From: Cyanobacteria bacterium OH_CBrB_359
GTDB taxonomy: Bacteria; Cyanobacteriota; Vampirovibrionia; Gastranaerophilales; Gastranaerophilaceae
Reading direction: 5' to 3'
NCBI GenBank assembly: GCA_023433065.1
Contig: JAEZET010000004.1
Coordinates: 1,001,159-1,065,158 of the forward strand
Length of the DNA stretch: 64,000 bases
Under the pieces are notes generated by a model. It did no database searches. It worked only from the letters and a program-made list of their open reading frames with translations, and was not told the DNA's origin. The position numbers and the translations under genes are program-made. Numbering within the stretch: position 1 is the stretch's first letter; each line of letters opens with the position of its first letter. Of the stretch, positions 1-7,317 are shown in pieces.

Positions 1-392
1 GAATAAAGTATTCCATTGTGATAAAGAGCGTCTCCAGCGCCTTCAAAGGCCATATCTTTTGGAAGGTTATAGACTTCATAACCATTTTCTTTAAACCAAG
101 ATTTAAAATATGGTTCTTCAGCTTGCCTTTGAGGAAACTTGAATCTTGCAATAACAGCCTTCTTGCCATGCATTACTGCTGCATTTGCAGTAAATACCAT
201 ATCAGGTACATTTTTTTGTGGAGAAATAAGTCTTACATCAGCTTTGAGCTGATTTTTTAATATATTATACAAGTCATTCCACTGTTCAACAGCTTTTTTA
301 TTATCAGCTTGGATTTCAATATTCATCCAAGGGTTAATTTCGTACTCAATTCCATAATAATCGGGTGGGCACATTAGTATTTTATCAGTCAT
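1..392 (-). CDS. Arginine-guanidine hydrolase / DDAH-type amidinotransferase-fold enzyme, N-terminal part (runs off the window)
   Basis: The first 130 residues are visible; the rest lies beyond the left edge. The segments CPPDYYGIEYEINPWM (about residues 8-23), PDMVFTAN (about 64-71) and FEGAGDAL (near the edge) match the dimethylargininase/arginine dihydrolase fold, especially the cyanobacterial ArgZ/AgrE N-terminal domain that turns arginine into ornithine, CO2 and ammonia. The catalytic His and Cys would be in the missing part. The ATG lies two bases after the stop of the small gene upstream, so the two are co-transcribed. The family is clear. The exact substrate (arginine versus dimethylarginine) is inferred from the partner gene, which carries an AgrE-like domain. 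Confidence 0.8.
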   Translation of the reverse strand, partial: MTDKILMCPPDYYGIEYEINPWMNIEIQADNKKAVEQWNDLYNILKNQLKADVRLISPQKNVPDMVFTANAAVMHGKKAVIARFKFPQRQAEEPYFKSWFKENGYEVYNLPKDMAFEGAGDALYHNGILY

Positions 393-394
393 TC

Positions 395-622
395 TTAGTT
401 CTCCGTTGCGCCATGTTTTTTAGCGAGAGCGATAGCTTCTTTCATTTTATTTTTATCATCTGTTTCGATAATAAATGTTGCTTCTGAAACATCAGCTCTT
501 CTGGCCCCAATGGTAATTTCATTAGTGTAGCAATCTACGCCAAGCTCCGTTATTAAATCAAGCAGCTTTGATAAGATAAGAGAATCAATAATATGCCCTC
601 TTAGTTTTAATTTTGTAATCAT
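395..622 (-). CDS. Stand-alone LOR/SDH N-terminal-like domain protein (AgrE fragment-like), 75 aa
   Basis: This is a complete small ORF with a strong ribosome site (GAGGAG) before its ATG. The sequence GHIIDSLILSKLLD near the N-terminus, the following IGARRAD segment and the KKHGA ending resemble the small LOR/SDH N-terminal domain (TIGR00300-type) that sits between the guanidine hydrolase and ornithine cyclodeaminase domains of cyanobacterial AgrE. Here it is a separate protein translated immediately before the hydrolase gene, in the opposite order to the fused enzyme. It probably forms a subunit with the hydrolase or with an ornithine cyclodeaminase encoded to the left. Domain assignment is by recognised pattern; the partnership is inference. 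Confidence 0.68.
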   Translation of the reverse strand: MITKLKLRGHIIDSLILSKLLDLITELGVDCYTNEITIGARRADVSEATFIIETDDKNKMKEAIALAKKHGATEN

Positions 623-737
623 TAGTATTCTCCTCTCGGCTAAAAGTCTTTGTAGACTGGGTATAACAAATATATAACAATTTAAGTTGATTCTAACATG
701 ACAGAATTTTATTGTCTATTTTAATCATGTTTCTAAA

Positions 738-926
738 CTAAATCTTTAATTCCATACAGATAGGGTTCATAACCGGATTGTTATAATAAGAAGAAATCTG
801 ACTAAATCCAAATGACTTATATAATGAAATTTTTTTTTTAAATTCGGGGACTGTATCCAGCAAAATTTTTTTATACCTCTATTTTTTTTTGCTTCTGTAA
901 TGAATAATTACTTTGTCCAAAGCATT
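738..926 (-). pseudogene. GNAT-family acetyltransferase, decayed C-terminal fragment
   Basis: Read on the minus strand, the frame ending at the TAG at 738-740 gives a typical GNAT C-terminus: RYKKILLDTVPEFKK, then LYKSFGF, then a YYNNPV..ICMEL ending. This matches the alpha4-beta6 and beta7 region of small acetyltransferases. Just upstream an in-frame TAG (879-881, beside a run of nine T on the plus strand) interrupts the frame. Beyond it residues such as ALDKVIIHY may be a weaker continuation. The acetyl-CoA-binding R-G-x-G-x-G loop and the N-terminal half are absent, so the gene is inactive. It explains most of the otherwise empty stretch 623-1044. Confidence 0.68.
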
Positions 927-982
927 TATTAGCCATTTTTGGTATTTTACAATCTTAACTTTTCTTAATTTTCTAATAAATG

Positions 983-1010
983 TTGTCAATTTTGAATTAT
1001 TAGATATATT
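983..1010 (+). promoter_or_regulatory. Predicted sigma70-type promoter
   Basis: TTGTCA at 983-988 and TATATT at 1005-1010 are separated by 16 bases and lie 35 bases before the ATG at 1045, with a ribosome site (AAAGGGA) between. It is a pattern match only; in such AT-rich DNA chance matches are common. Confidence 0.5.
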
Positions 1011-1044
1011 TACAAAGTGTACGAAAAATTATAAAGGGAAATAT

Positions 1045-1773
1045 ATGATTAACTCAATTAATTCAACAGGAAGTAATTATAACAGCAAGGTAGCATTTGG
1101 TTCTGTTTTAAAAATGCGCCCAAGCTGCTTTGATGCTAAATATTTTCAAGATATAGTAGACCTTAGTAAAAGAATGGAAACAGATGGTATCAACGGTGAA
1201 ATGATTCTAAAGAAAATTATTTCGCCAGAGTCCAATCCAATCGCCGCTTTTGTCTCAAGTGTGCCCAGATTCGTTGTCGACGTAGTTGCAAAAATTGATG
1301 ATGCAGTCGGAAATTTAGCTTCTAAATCATATAGACAAGCTCATAATATCCCTGTTGACAATGCTCATATTCCTATAGAAATGAGAGTGAGATCGGAACA
1401 GTTTTTTAATGGAATGCCTGGTGTTTTCTCTAAAGCTAATGATATTGCAAAAGATGCCGAGAGAAGAATTAAAACACCTTCTTTTCAGGTAAAACCTGAC
1501 AAATTGGCTGATTACAGAGAAACTGTATTGGTAGCTGCCAACTCGACGTATGATAATGCCACCACAAAATATGCGGAAAAATTAGCAGAAAATACCGAAA
1601 AAAGCTTAAAAGCAGGTAAATCATTCAGAGAAGCGTTTGATTTCGCAGGCGGAGATGCATTCCAAGATATGATTAATAACGAACATTATGAAATGTCATA
1701 TGGGCAGATTACAACTGCCAGAGAACTTTTAAAAAGTGTTTGGGCTCTTGGTGATAAAGTAGCTTATAAATAA
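1045..1773 (+). CDS. Lineage-specific protein of unknown function with N-terminal VAFG motif, 242 aa
   Basis: I do not recognise a family. The ATG at 1045 is chosen because AAAGGGA lies six bases before it; the frame stays open upstream but without a start supported by a ribosome site. The N-terminus is Ser/Asn-rich with no signal peptide and contains VAFG at residues 16-19, a motif shared with four other unknown proteins in this window. The rest is mainly predicted helix, with charged heptad-like stretches around residues 135-165 and 190-210. It stands alone, between a dead acetyltransferase and a convergent radical SAM gene, and is followed by a weak terminator. Confidence 0.75.
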   Translation: MINSINSTGSNYNSKVAFGSVLKMRPSCFDAKYFQDIVDLSKRMETDGINGEMILKKIISPESNPIAAFVSSVPRFVVDVVAKIDDAVGNLASKSYRQAHNIPVDNAHIPIEMRVRSEQFFNGMPGVFSKANDIAKDAERRIKTPSFQVKPDKLADYRETVLVAANSTYDNATTKYAEKLAENTEKSLKAGKSFREAFDFAGGDAFQDMINNEHYEMSYGQITTARELLKSVWALGDKVAYK

Positions 1774-1785
1774 TAATTTAATAAT

Positions 1786-1817
1786 AAGTGCTTCTTTTAA
1801 CTTTGAAAGAGGCACTT
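1786..1817. terminator. Weak bidirectional hairpin between convergent genes
   Basis: AAGTGCTTCTTT pairs with AAAGAGGCACTT with one G-T pair. The T tract on the plus strand is poor. It lies between the stops of two convergent genes. Confidence 0.5.
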
Positions 1818-1836
1818 TGTATGTTAAATAATATTA

Positions 1837-3231
1837 TTATTTAATATTGGATTTTTTATTATTTTTATCAATTTTAAAAATTGTTAATGCAACTAAAATT
1901 GCATTTTTAAGCATATAAAAAGACTTTATTTTGAATAAATATTTGAGAATGAAACTCGGTCTTAAATAAAATTTTTTATAAACTTTATTGTACATAGTTT
2001 TTAACTCAGTTGAAGATATAGTGGGCAGTTCAAAGACCGGGTGAGCTAAATCATAGTCATCCCAATCAAGTGTCTTCAAATAATTCTTTTCTTTTGCCCA
2101 TTCAAACAATTTTGTTCCCGGATATGGTGTAGTGATGTTGAATACAGCAAGATCAGGATTAATATTAATGGCAAATCTAAGAGTGTCATTGATTGTAGTT
2201 ATGGTTTCACCAGGGTTACCCAACATAAATGCAGCCCTGACTTCAATTTTAGATTCTTTAGTCCAGGAAATTGCATTTTTTACTTTTACCAAATCAATTT
2301 TTTTATTTATATTTTTAAGTATCTCATTACTTGCCGATTCAATGCCATACATTATTTGATGGCAGCCTGCTTTTTTCATAAGAACAAGCAAATCTTTATC
2401 AATAAAATCAACTCTAGCAAAGCAACTCCAGGAAATTTCCAATTTATTTTTAATAAGACCATTACATATTTCTATAACTCTTTGCTTGCTTGCGGTAAAT
2501 GTATCATCATAAAACGAGATTTCTTTTATTCCATATTTTTTATTTAAGAGAAAAATTTCATCGAGAACTCTTTGTGCAGAGTGAAGCCTCAAGGTTTTAC
2601 CAAATAAATTGAAGCAAAAAGTACAAGCACCCGGGCATCCTCTTGAAGTAACAATGCCAGAGCCGGGCAATTGTTTGTAAGCTCCTATTGCAGGTTTATA
2701 CTTTTCCATAGGTAATAAGTGGTAAGCAGGAATAGGAATTTTATCTATATTTTCTATTAAAGGCCTGTTAGGATTGTGAATAATGGATGATTTATCTTTA
2801 TAAGATAATCCCGCAATTTTTGGAATAGGCACTTCATCTAAAAGCTCTTTGAATGTTTCTTCACCTTCTCCTCTAACAACAAAATCAATGTAACTATTAC
2901 CCAATGCTTCATCAGGAAGAATGGATGGATGAACTCCACCAAGTATTATTTTAGTGTTTTCTAAAGTTAGCTGTTTAATTAATGATGCTATTTTATATAC
3001 ATTTTTTATAAGAGGAGTAGTTGCAGAAATGGCTATAAAGTCATATTGTGAAAAGTCGTAGTCATTTAATTTGTTTGCACTTAACTTTAGAGCATGCATA
3101 TCCAAAATTTTAACGTTGTGACCTTCCAGTTCCAGATAAGATGCAATCGAAGCAAGCCCTAAGGGCGGAATTATACTTGAAATTGCAGACCAAATATTAT
3201 CATTCTCTTTATACCAAGGTGGATTTATCAA
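1837..3231 (-). CDS. B12-binding-domain radical SAM enzyme
   Basis: The N-terminal 130 residues form a cobalamin-binding-type Rossmann domain (INPPW start, GGVHPSILPDEAL), followed by a radical SAM barrel with the cluster motif CPGACTFCF (CxxxCxxC) near residue 200. The ending is basic and hydrophobic. The family includes BchE/HpnJ-like and many natural-product enzymes, so substrate cannot be named. The first usual start is the TTG at 3229-3231, but it has no ribosome site. The homologous N-terminus (ILLINPPW) begins earlier and a GAGAGTGAG site precedes an ATT at 3250-3252 in the same frame, so translation may start there at a rare codon. It is monocistronic. Confidence 0.85.
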   Translation of the reverse strand: MINPPWYKENDNIWSAISSIIPPLGLASIASYLELEGHNVKILDMHALKLSANKLNDYDFSQYDFIAISATTPLIKNVYKIASLIKQLTLENTKIILGGVHPSILPDEALGNSYIDFVVRGEGEETFKELLDEVPIPKIAGLSYKDKSSIIHNPNRPLIENIDKIPIPAYHLLPMEKYKPAIGAYKQLPGSGIVTSRGCPGACTFCFNLFGKTLRLHSAQRVLDEIFLLNKKYGIKEISFYDDTFTASKQRVIEICNGLIKNKLEISWSCFARVDFIDKDLLVLMKKAGCHQIMYGIESASNEILKNINKKIDLVKVKNAISWTKESKIEVRAAFMLGNPGETITTINDTLRFAININPDLAVFNITTPYPGTKLFEWAKEKNYLKTLDWDDYDLAHPVFELPTISSTELKTMYNKVYKKFYLRPSFILKYLFKIKSFYMLKNAILVALTIFKIDKNNKKSNIK

Positions 3232-3479
3232 TAAGATTGATTTAGTTATAATTTTGCACTCACTCTCTATTAGTTAATATATGATATTAATATAACCCTT
3301 TTATGGTAAATCAATCAAATATTTTGTTAATGCTTGGTTGGCTTTTTATAGTTTTAAAAATTTGTTAAGTATCGCTCGAAGCTGCCAGATTAATAGCATT
3401 TTTAAGTCGCAAAGCTTTTATCGAAGAATATTGTATTTTCTTTGATGCCTGTACTTTTTGCTCCGATAACCTTCCATCT

Positions 3480-3608
3480 ATGAGCATCTTCAGAGCGTGC
3501 TGTAAAAATATGAAAAATATGAACTCATTTAATAATGTCTTTGGTTCTGCCGTTGCATTTGCAGAACAAGGCTTAAAAGCTTTAGATGGTTTATTTGTAT
3601 TAAAATAA
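3480..3608 (+). other. Possible 42-aa ORF or gene relic in an otherwise empty 396-bp gap (3232-3627)
   Basis: An ATG-started frame encodes 42 residues containing the stretch FNNVFGSAVAFAEQGLKAL. No ribosome site precedes it. On the minus strand the same gap has an open, protein-like frame ending near 3370 (containing LIDGRLSEQKVQASKK), also without a start. One of these may be the tail of a degraded gene. I cannot assign a family and see nothing else in the gap. Confidence 0.2.
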
Positions 3609-3627
3609 TGTATGGTATTTAATTTGA

Positions 3628-5277
3628 TTAAGCGTCATCAAGTCTTTCAAAAAGATGAGAAAGTAAGCTAAGTAAGTCCAAACAATCTTTTTCAGAAAAC
3701 AAGTCTGTAGCTCTTAAATCTTTATGTACTTCGTGATTTAGAACATTTCTACCACCCGCAACTACACCCATTGATAAAAACTTTTGACCTTCTTCTATAT
3801 TGTCCAAGGTCTCTGAGGCAAATTCTTCACCATTAGGTCTATACTTGTATTTTGCAGTTACGCTTAAGGGCTTATTATCAGCACCAAAAGATGAGCTCAT
3901 TATTGGCATATCGTTGTTTGCTGTCACCTTTGATTTTGTTTTAACTGCATTTTTATATCTTTTCATTGCTTCAGAAAATGCATTATAGTAGTCTTGTCTT
4001 TTGTAATATTCTTCTGAGGCATTTTGTATTTCGCTATGTAACTCTCTCCAATGGAACATAGGATAGATTGGTACTACCTTATTTATTTCATTTACTATTT
4101 TATTGGTTATTTCTTTATCAATTTCTTCGCTTTCTACAATATTTTCTACGATTTTTTTGATGCTAATTTTGTATTTTTCTGGCATTGTGTTAGTCCATTC
4201 TGCTAAATTAACACCCGTAATTTCTTGTATAGTTTCTTCCTTATCTTTAATTCTTGATTCTCTCCATCTACGTTCGGCAAGTTTAAGCTTTGTTCTTAGC
4301 CAAGTTCTTAACTCCTGCAATTCATCGTGTGCCCAAGTTAGCCCATCTCTGTTAGTAGAAATGTAATCTTCTTCAAAATCGTCAATATAATCAATATAGA
4401 ATACACCCGTTATGTAATTGTAAGCATATGATGTTGCTATTTTTATGTCATAAAATTCATGTGGGTTCACTAATTTGCCTCTGGCAAAGAGTGAAACACC
4501 CCTTTCATCTTCTTTGAGTTGATTTTTAGTAGTTATGATTTTACCTGTTATATTATGTTTGATTGCAAATTCGTCATTATCATCTTCAGGGAATTGCCAT
4601 TCTTCAAGGGGAGCCATATATTCCCATTTAGTATCGCTGTTTATAGACAAAGGTTCTTTTCCTTCTTCTTCCAAATAAATAGTAAATTCGTCTGTAAAAG
4701 CAAATCTTTTTGAAATGCTTTCTCTGAGGTCGGTAAGATTAAAAGGAGTCCTTCTTTTTATGTCTCTTAAAGTTATTAAAGTCCCTGAATGTTTGTCTGT
4801 TGGAATATCTTCATTAATAATTTCTGGTTGATAAGTTCCAGTACCTGCGTTGAGAATGACATCCAAATCCATATTAAAGGCATTAAGCAAACCTTCTTTT
4901 ATAGTTTGAACCTGCATCAAATTAGCTATGCCAAATACGGCTAGCTTCCCTAATCCTTTACGTCCAGTAACTTTTCTCTTATTACGGCTTTCTTTTAATT
5001 CATCTTCTCTACGGTTTTTGCCTATAACTAGAAAATTATCTCTAATTTCAGAAAAAGACATTCCGTCACCATTATCAACAACAACTATTTGTTTGCGTCC
5101 ATCAATATCAGTAAATTTTATTTTTACCCAACTAGCATTAGCATCATATGAATTTGATATAAGTTCCGCGAGAACTGGCGGTAGTGTCTGATACATTTGT
5201 ACCCCAAGGTGTTTAATTGTTTTTGGGTCAAATTTTAATTCTAGTTTAGTCTTTTCATCTAGTTTTAAATTTTGCAT
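3628..5277 (-). CDS. GHKL (Hsp90/MORC-like) ATPase with C-terminal Ymh-type HEPN domain; candidate defence protein
   Basis: The N-terminal third is a GHKL ATP-binding domain: N-box ELISNSYDAN (38-47), DNGDGM (68-73) and the lid GRKGLGK (105-111), as in MORC and Hsp90-like ATPases. A long charged middle follows. The last 70 residues match the Ymh (TIGR02391) family, including RNVLNH (Arg510...His515), the R-x4-H motif of HEPN RNase-type domains. The natural reading is an ATP-gated sensor with an RNA-cutting effector, as in abortive-infection proteins; this is inference. It stands alone next to tRNA genes, a common place for acquired genes. A GTG three codons upstream (5284-5286) is an alternative start; neither has a strong ribosome site. 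Confidence 0.78.
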   Translation of the reverse strand: MQNLKLDEKTKLELKFDPKTIKHLGVQMYQTLPPVLAELISNSYDANASWVKIKFTDIDGRKQIVVVDNGDGMSFSEIRDNFLVIGKNRREDELKESRNKRKVTGRKGLGKLAVFGIANLMQVQTIKEGLLNAFNMDLDVILNAGTGTYQPEIINEDIPTDKHSGTLITLRDIKRRTPFNLTDLRESISKRFAFTDEFTIYLEEEGKEPLSINSDTKWEYMAPLEEWQFPEDDNDEFAIKHNITGKIITTKNQLKEDERGVSLFARGKLVNPHEFYDIKIATSYAYNYITGVFYIDYIDDFEEDYISTNRDGLTWAHDELQELRTWLRTKLKLAERRWRESRIKDKEETIQEITGVNLAEWTNTMPEKYKISIKKIVENIVESEEIDKEITNKIVNEINKVVPIYPMFHWRELHSEIQNASEEYYKRQDYYNAFSEAMKRYKNAVKTKSKVTANNDMPIMSSSFGADNKPLSVTAKYKYRPNGEEFASETLDNIEEGQKFLSMGVVAGGRNVLNHEVHKDLRATDLFSEKDCLDLLSLLSHLFERLDDA

Positions 5278-5363
5278 GCAAATCACTTTAAGTTACGAAA
5301 TTGACTAAATCTATTATATCAAAAGTCAAAAATTAACTAAAAAAGTTATTATTTAGTAATATA

Positions 5364-5385
5364 TTGGCACGCTTTTGGCACACTT
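5364..5385. repeat. Tandem 11-bp repeat TTGGCACRCTT near the tRNA terminator
   Basis: TTGGCACGCTT is followed immediately by TTGGCACACTT (10 of 11 identical). It lies between the GHKL gene and the tRNA-Val 3' end. Short repeats of this look are seen at the edges of elements integrated next to tRNA genes, but no integrase or duplicated tRNA end is present here. Confidence 0.5.
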
Positions 5386-5390
5386 AGCAA

Positions 5391-5428
5391 AAAATAAAGA
5401 CTCTCTATAAGTAGAAAGTCTTTATTTA
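5391..5428 (-). terminator. Rho-independent terminator of the tRNA-Lys/tRNA-Val unit
   Basis: Perfect 11-bp arms (AAATAAAGACT and AGTCTTTATTT) lie directly after the encoded CCA of tRNA-Val and are followed by T-rich sequence on the minus strand. Confidence 0.75.
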
Positions 5429-5431
5429 TAA

Positions 5432-5507
5432 TGGTGGGCAGTACTGGACTCGAACCAGCGACCCCTTGAATGTCGATCAAGTGCGCTACCAACTGCGCCA
5501 ACCGCCC
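5432..5507 (-). tRNA. tRNA-Val (GAC), with atypical C at position 33
   Basis: A complete 76-nt cloverleaf can be folded: acceptor GGGCGGT/ACTGCCC, D stem GCGC/GCGC, anticodon stem CTTGA/TCAAG, T arm with TTCGAGT, and encoded CCA. The seven-base anticodon loop is TCGACAT, giving anticodon GAC (valine), but the normally invariant U33 is C. All stems pair, so the gene is not simply decayed. It is the second tRNA of a pair transcribed with tRNA-Lys. Confidence 0.85.
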
Positions 5508-5545
5508 GTAATGTTTATAATATCAGAAATATAACGTTTAGCAAA

Positions 5546-5618
5546 TGGGCTTGGTGGGATTCGAACCCACGACCAAATGATTAAGAGTCATCTGCGCTAC
5601 CAACTGCGCTACAAGCCC
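5546..5618 (-). tRNA. tRNA-Lys (CTT)
   Basis: The cloverleaf is complete: acceptor GGGCTTG/CAAGCCC, D stem GCGC/GCGC, anticodon stem GATGA/TCATT with loop CTCTTAA (anticodon CTT, U33 present) and T arm GTGGG/CCCAC with TTCGAAT. CCA is not encoded, unlike the two neighbouring tRNAs. Confidence 0.93.
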
Positions 5619-5861
5619 ATATTTTTATTATAGTACTCAAAAATATAAATACAAACAAAATTTACTGATATAACAAACTAAGAGATTTAGAAAGTAAATT
5701 AGTTATTAATAGTAAATATTTAACTTATTTGAGACTAAACTACTAAAACTTTTATTAAACAATTAAAAATATTTAACATAATTTGCTAAAATAGCAAAAA
5801 AATTTTTTTACGAATTTTAAAAATTTTGGATACATTAATAACAAATTAGAAAGAGGTTATA

Positions 5862-6290
5862 ATGAATATGTCTCCTATATCCAGCTCAAATGTAAGCTTT
5901 GGAGTTTTACACTTTATAAATAATAACGAACATTCAAAAGAAGATTCTGTAAAAAGTCTTGAAGACTGGTCAGATGCAAATTCTTTCAAATCTGTAAAAA
6001 ATATGTTAAATCATATTTCTCAACTGCCTGAAGATATTTATGTAAAAATCAGCCCGGCTCACACATCATCTAGAGATGGCGTATACATGGATCTTTATAC
6101 AGACTCTGATGGTAAAGATAATTTAATGAATCTTGCTTATCAAAAAGATGCTAGCCAAGATGAGCATGCAGTTTGGGATTCTAATAATTACAAACAACTT
6201 GAATCAAAGCTCAAAGGTTTAAAAGAGAAAAATGAAAAACTTGAATTAATTGCATTCATACGTCGATTTTGTGCTCAATTCAAACCATAA
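5862..6290 (+). CDS. Lineage-specific protein of unknown function with N-terminal VSFG motif, 142 aa
   Basis: I recognise no family. AGAAAGAGG lies before the ATG. The N-terminus is Ser-rich without a signal peptide and has VSFG at residues 11-14. The middle carries TDSDGKD (about 78-84), which could be a calcium-type loop but is short of a full EF-hand. The C-terminus is a Lys/Glu-rich helix. It is a single gene between tRNA genes and ends in a strong terminator shared with tRNA-Asn. An AT-rich palindrome TTTGCTA-AAA-TAGCAAA at 5782-5798 upstream may be an operator or a short hairpin. Confidence 0.72.
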   Translation: MNMSPISSSNVSFGVLHFINNNEHSKEDSVKSLEDWSDANSFKSVKNMLNHISQLPEDIYVKISPAHTSSRDGVYMDLYTDSDGKDNLMNLAYQKDASQDEHAVWDSNNYKQLESKLKGLKEKNEKLELIAFIRRFCAQFKP

Positions 6291-6305
6291 GAGTATTAAA
6301 CTAAT

Positions 6306-6337
6306 AAAAAAAGACCTTATTTTAAGGTCTTTTTTTT
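6306..6337. terminator. Bidirectional terminator
   Basis: AAAAAGACCTTA and TAAGGTCTTTTT pair around a TTT loop, with A and T runs on both sides. It serves the 142-aa gene on the plus strand and tRNA-Asn on the minus strand. Confidence 0.9.
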
Positions 6338-6340
6338 AAA

Positions 6341-6415
<75 letters not shown>

Positions 6416-6523
6416 ATGTTTGGACTTTGTATCAACATTATAGCAACAAAAAAAATCATGTAAATACCTATTTTAAATTCATTTGTAATATAATTAGATA
6501 AGAAAGATAATTTGAGGTTTAAA

Positions 6524-7231
6524 ATGTTACTGGGAGTCAATATTGACCATATAGCAACGTTAAGAAATGCTCGAGGTGGTAAAGAGCCTGATTTAATTGA
6601 GGCAGCCAAAGTTTGTCAAAAGGCAGGCGCTAATGGTATTACAGTTCACTTGAGAGAGGATAGAAGACACATTAAAGATGATGATGTTTATACCCTTAAA
6701 AAACTGTTGGAAATTAACTTAAACCTTGAAATGGCTGTAACAGCAGAAATGCAAAGAATAGCTCTTGATATTCTTCCTCACTCTTGTTGTATTGTGCCTG
6801 AAAAAAGACAAGAACTTACAACGGAAGGCGGACTTGATGTTAAATCCCAGCTTTATAAAATCACAGATTTTTTAAAACCATTGGTTAAAAATGGTATTTT
6901 AGTAAGTTTGTTTATTGATCCCGACAAGAGTCAGGTTCAAGCTGCATATAAAACAGGAGCACAATTTATAGAACTCCATACGGGTGCATATTCTAATTCT
7001 TTTGCAACTAGCAATGAACAACTTGAATTTGAAAAACTTAAATCTGCAGCAGAATATGCTCGATCCCTTGGTCTAAAAGTAAATGCAGGGCACGGTCTTA
7101 ACTACGAAAATGTCCATAGAATGAAAGAAATCAATGATTTGGTTGAGCTTAATATCGGCCACAGTATTGTTTCAAAATCTGTCTTTGTAGGTCTTGCAAA
7201 GGCTGTACATGATATGAGAAAATTAATTTAA
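6524..7231 (+). CDS. pdxJ: Pyridoxine 5'-phosphate synthase
   Basis: PdxJ condenses deoxyxylulose 5-phosphate with aminoacetone phosphate to form pyridoxine 5'-phosphate in the DXP-dependent vitamin B6 pathway. The sequence has the family start LGVNIDHIATLRNARG, the ITVHLREDRRHI segment, IVPEKRQELTTEGGLD, IELHTGAY, AGHGLNY and NIGHSIVS. At 235 residues it is full length. The ATG at 6524 is supported by GAGG six bases upstream; an in-frame TTG at 6512 is too early for the family N-terminus. It is a single gene divergent from tRNA-Asn. Confidence 0.97.
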   Translation: MLLGVNIDHIATLRNARGGKEPDLIEAAKVCQKAGANGITVHLREDRRHIKDDDVYTLKKLLEINLNLEMAVTAEMQRIALDILPHSCCIVPEKRQELTTEGGLDVKSQLYKITDFLKPLVKNGILVSLFIDPDKSQVQAAYKTGAQFIELHTGAYSNSFATSNEQLEFEKLKSAAEYARSLGLKVNAGHGLNYENVHRMKEINDLVELNIGHSIVSKSVFVGLAKAVHDMRKLI

Positions 7232-7317
7232 AGAATTATTACAATTGCAGTAAAAATAGGCAAAAAAATATATTTACTTGTTTATATATAGTTACAGTAA
7301 TGGTATAGGAGTTTAAT

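Noticed and set aside
3241..3620. tRNA-derived attachment site or duplicated tRNA end
   Set aside because: I searched the gap by eye for the 3' part of tRNA-Val or tRNA-Lys and found no copy.
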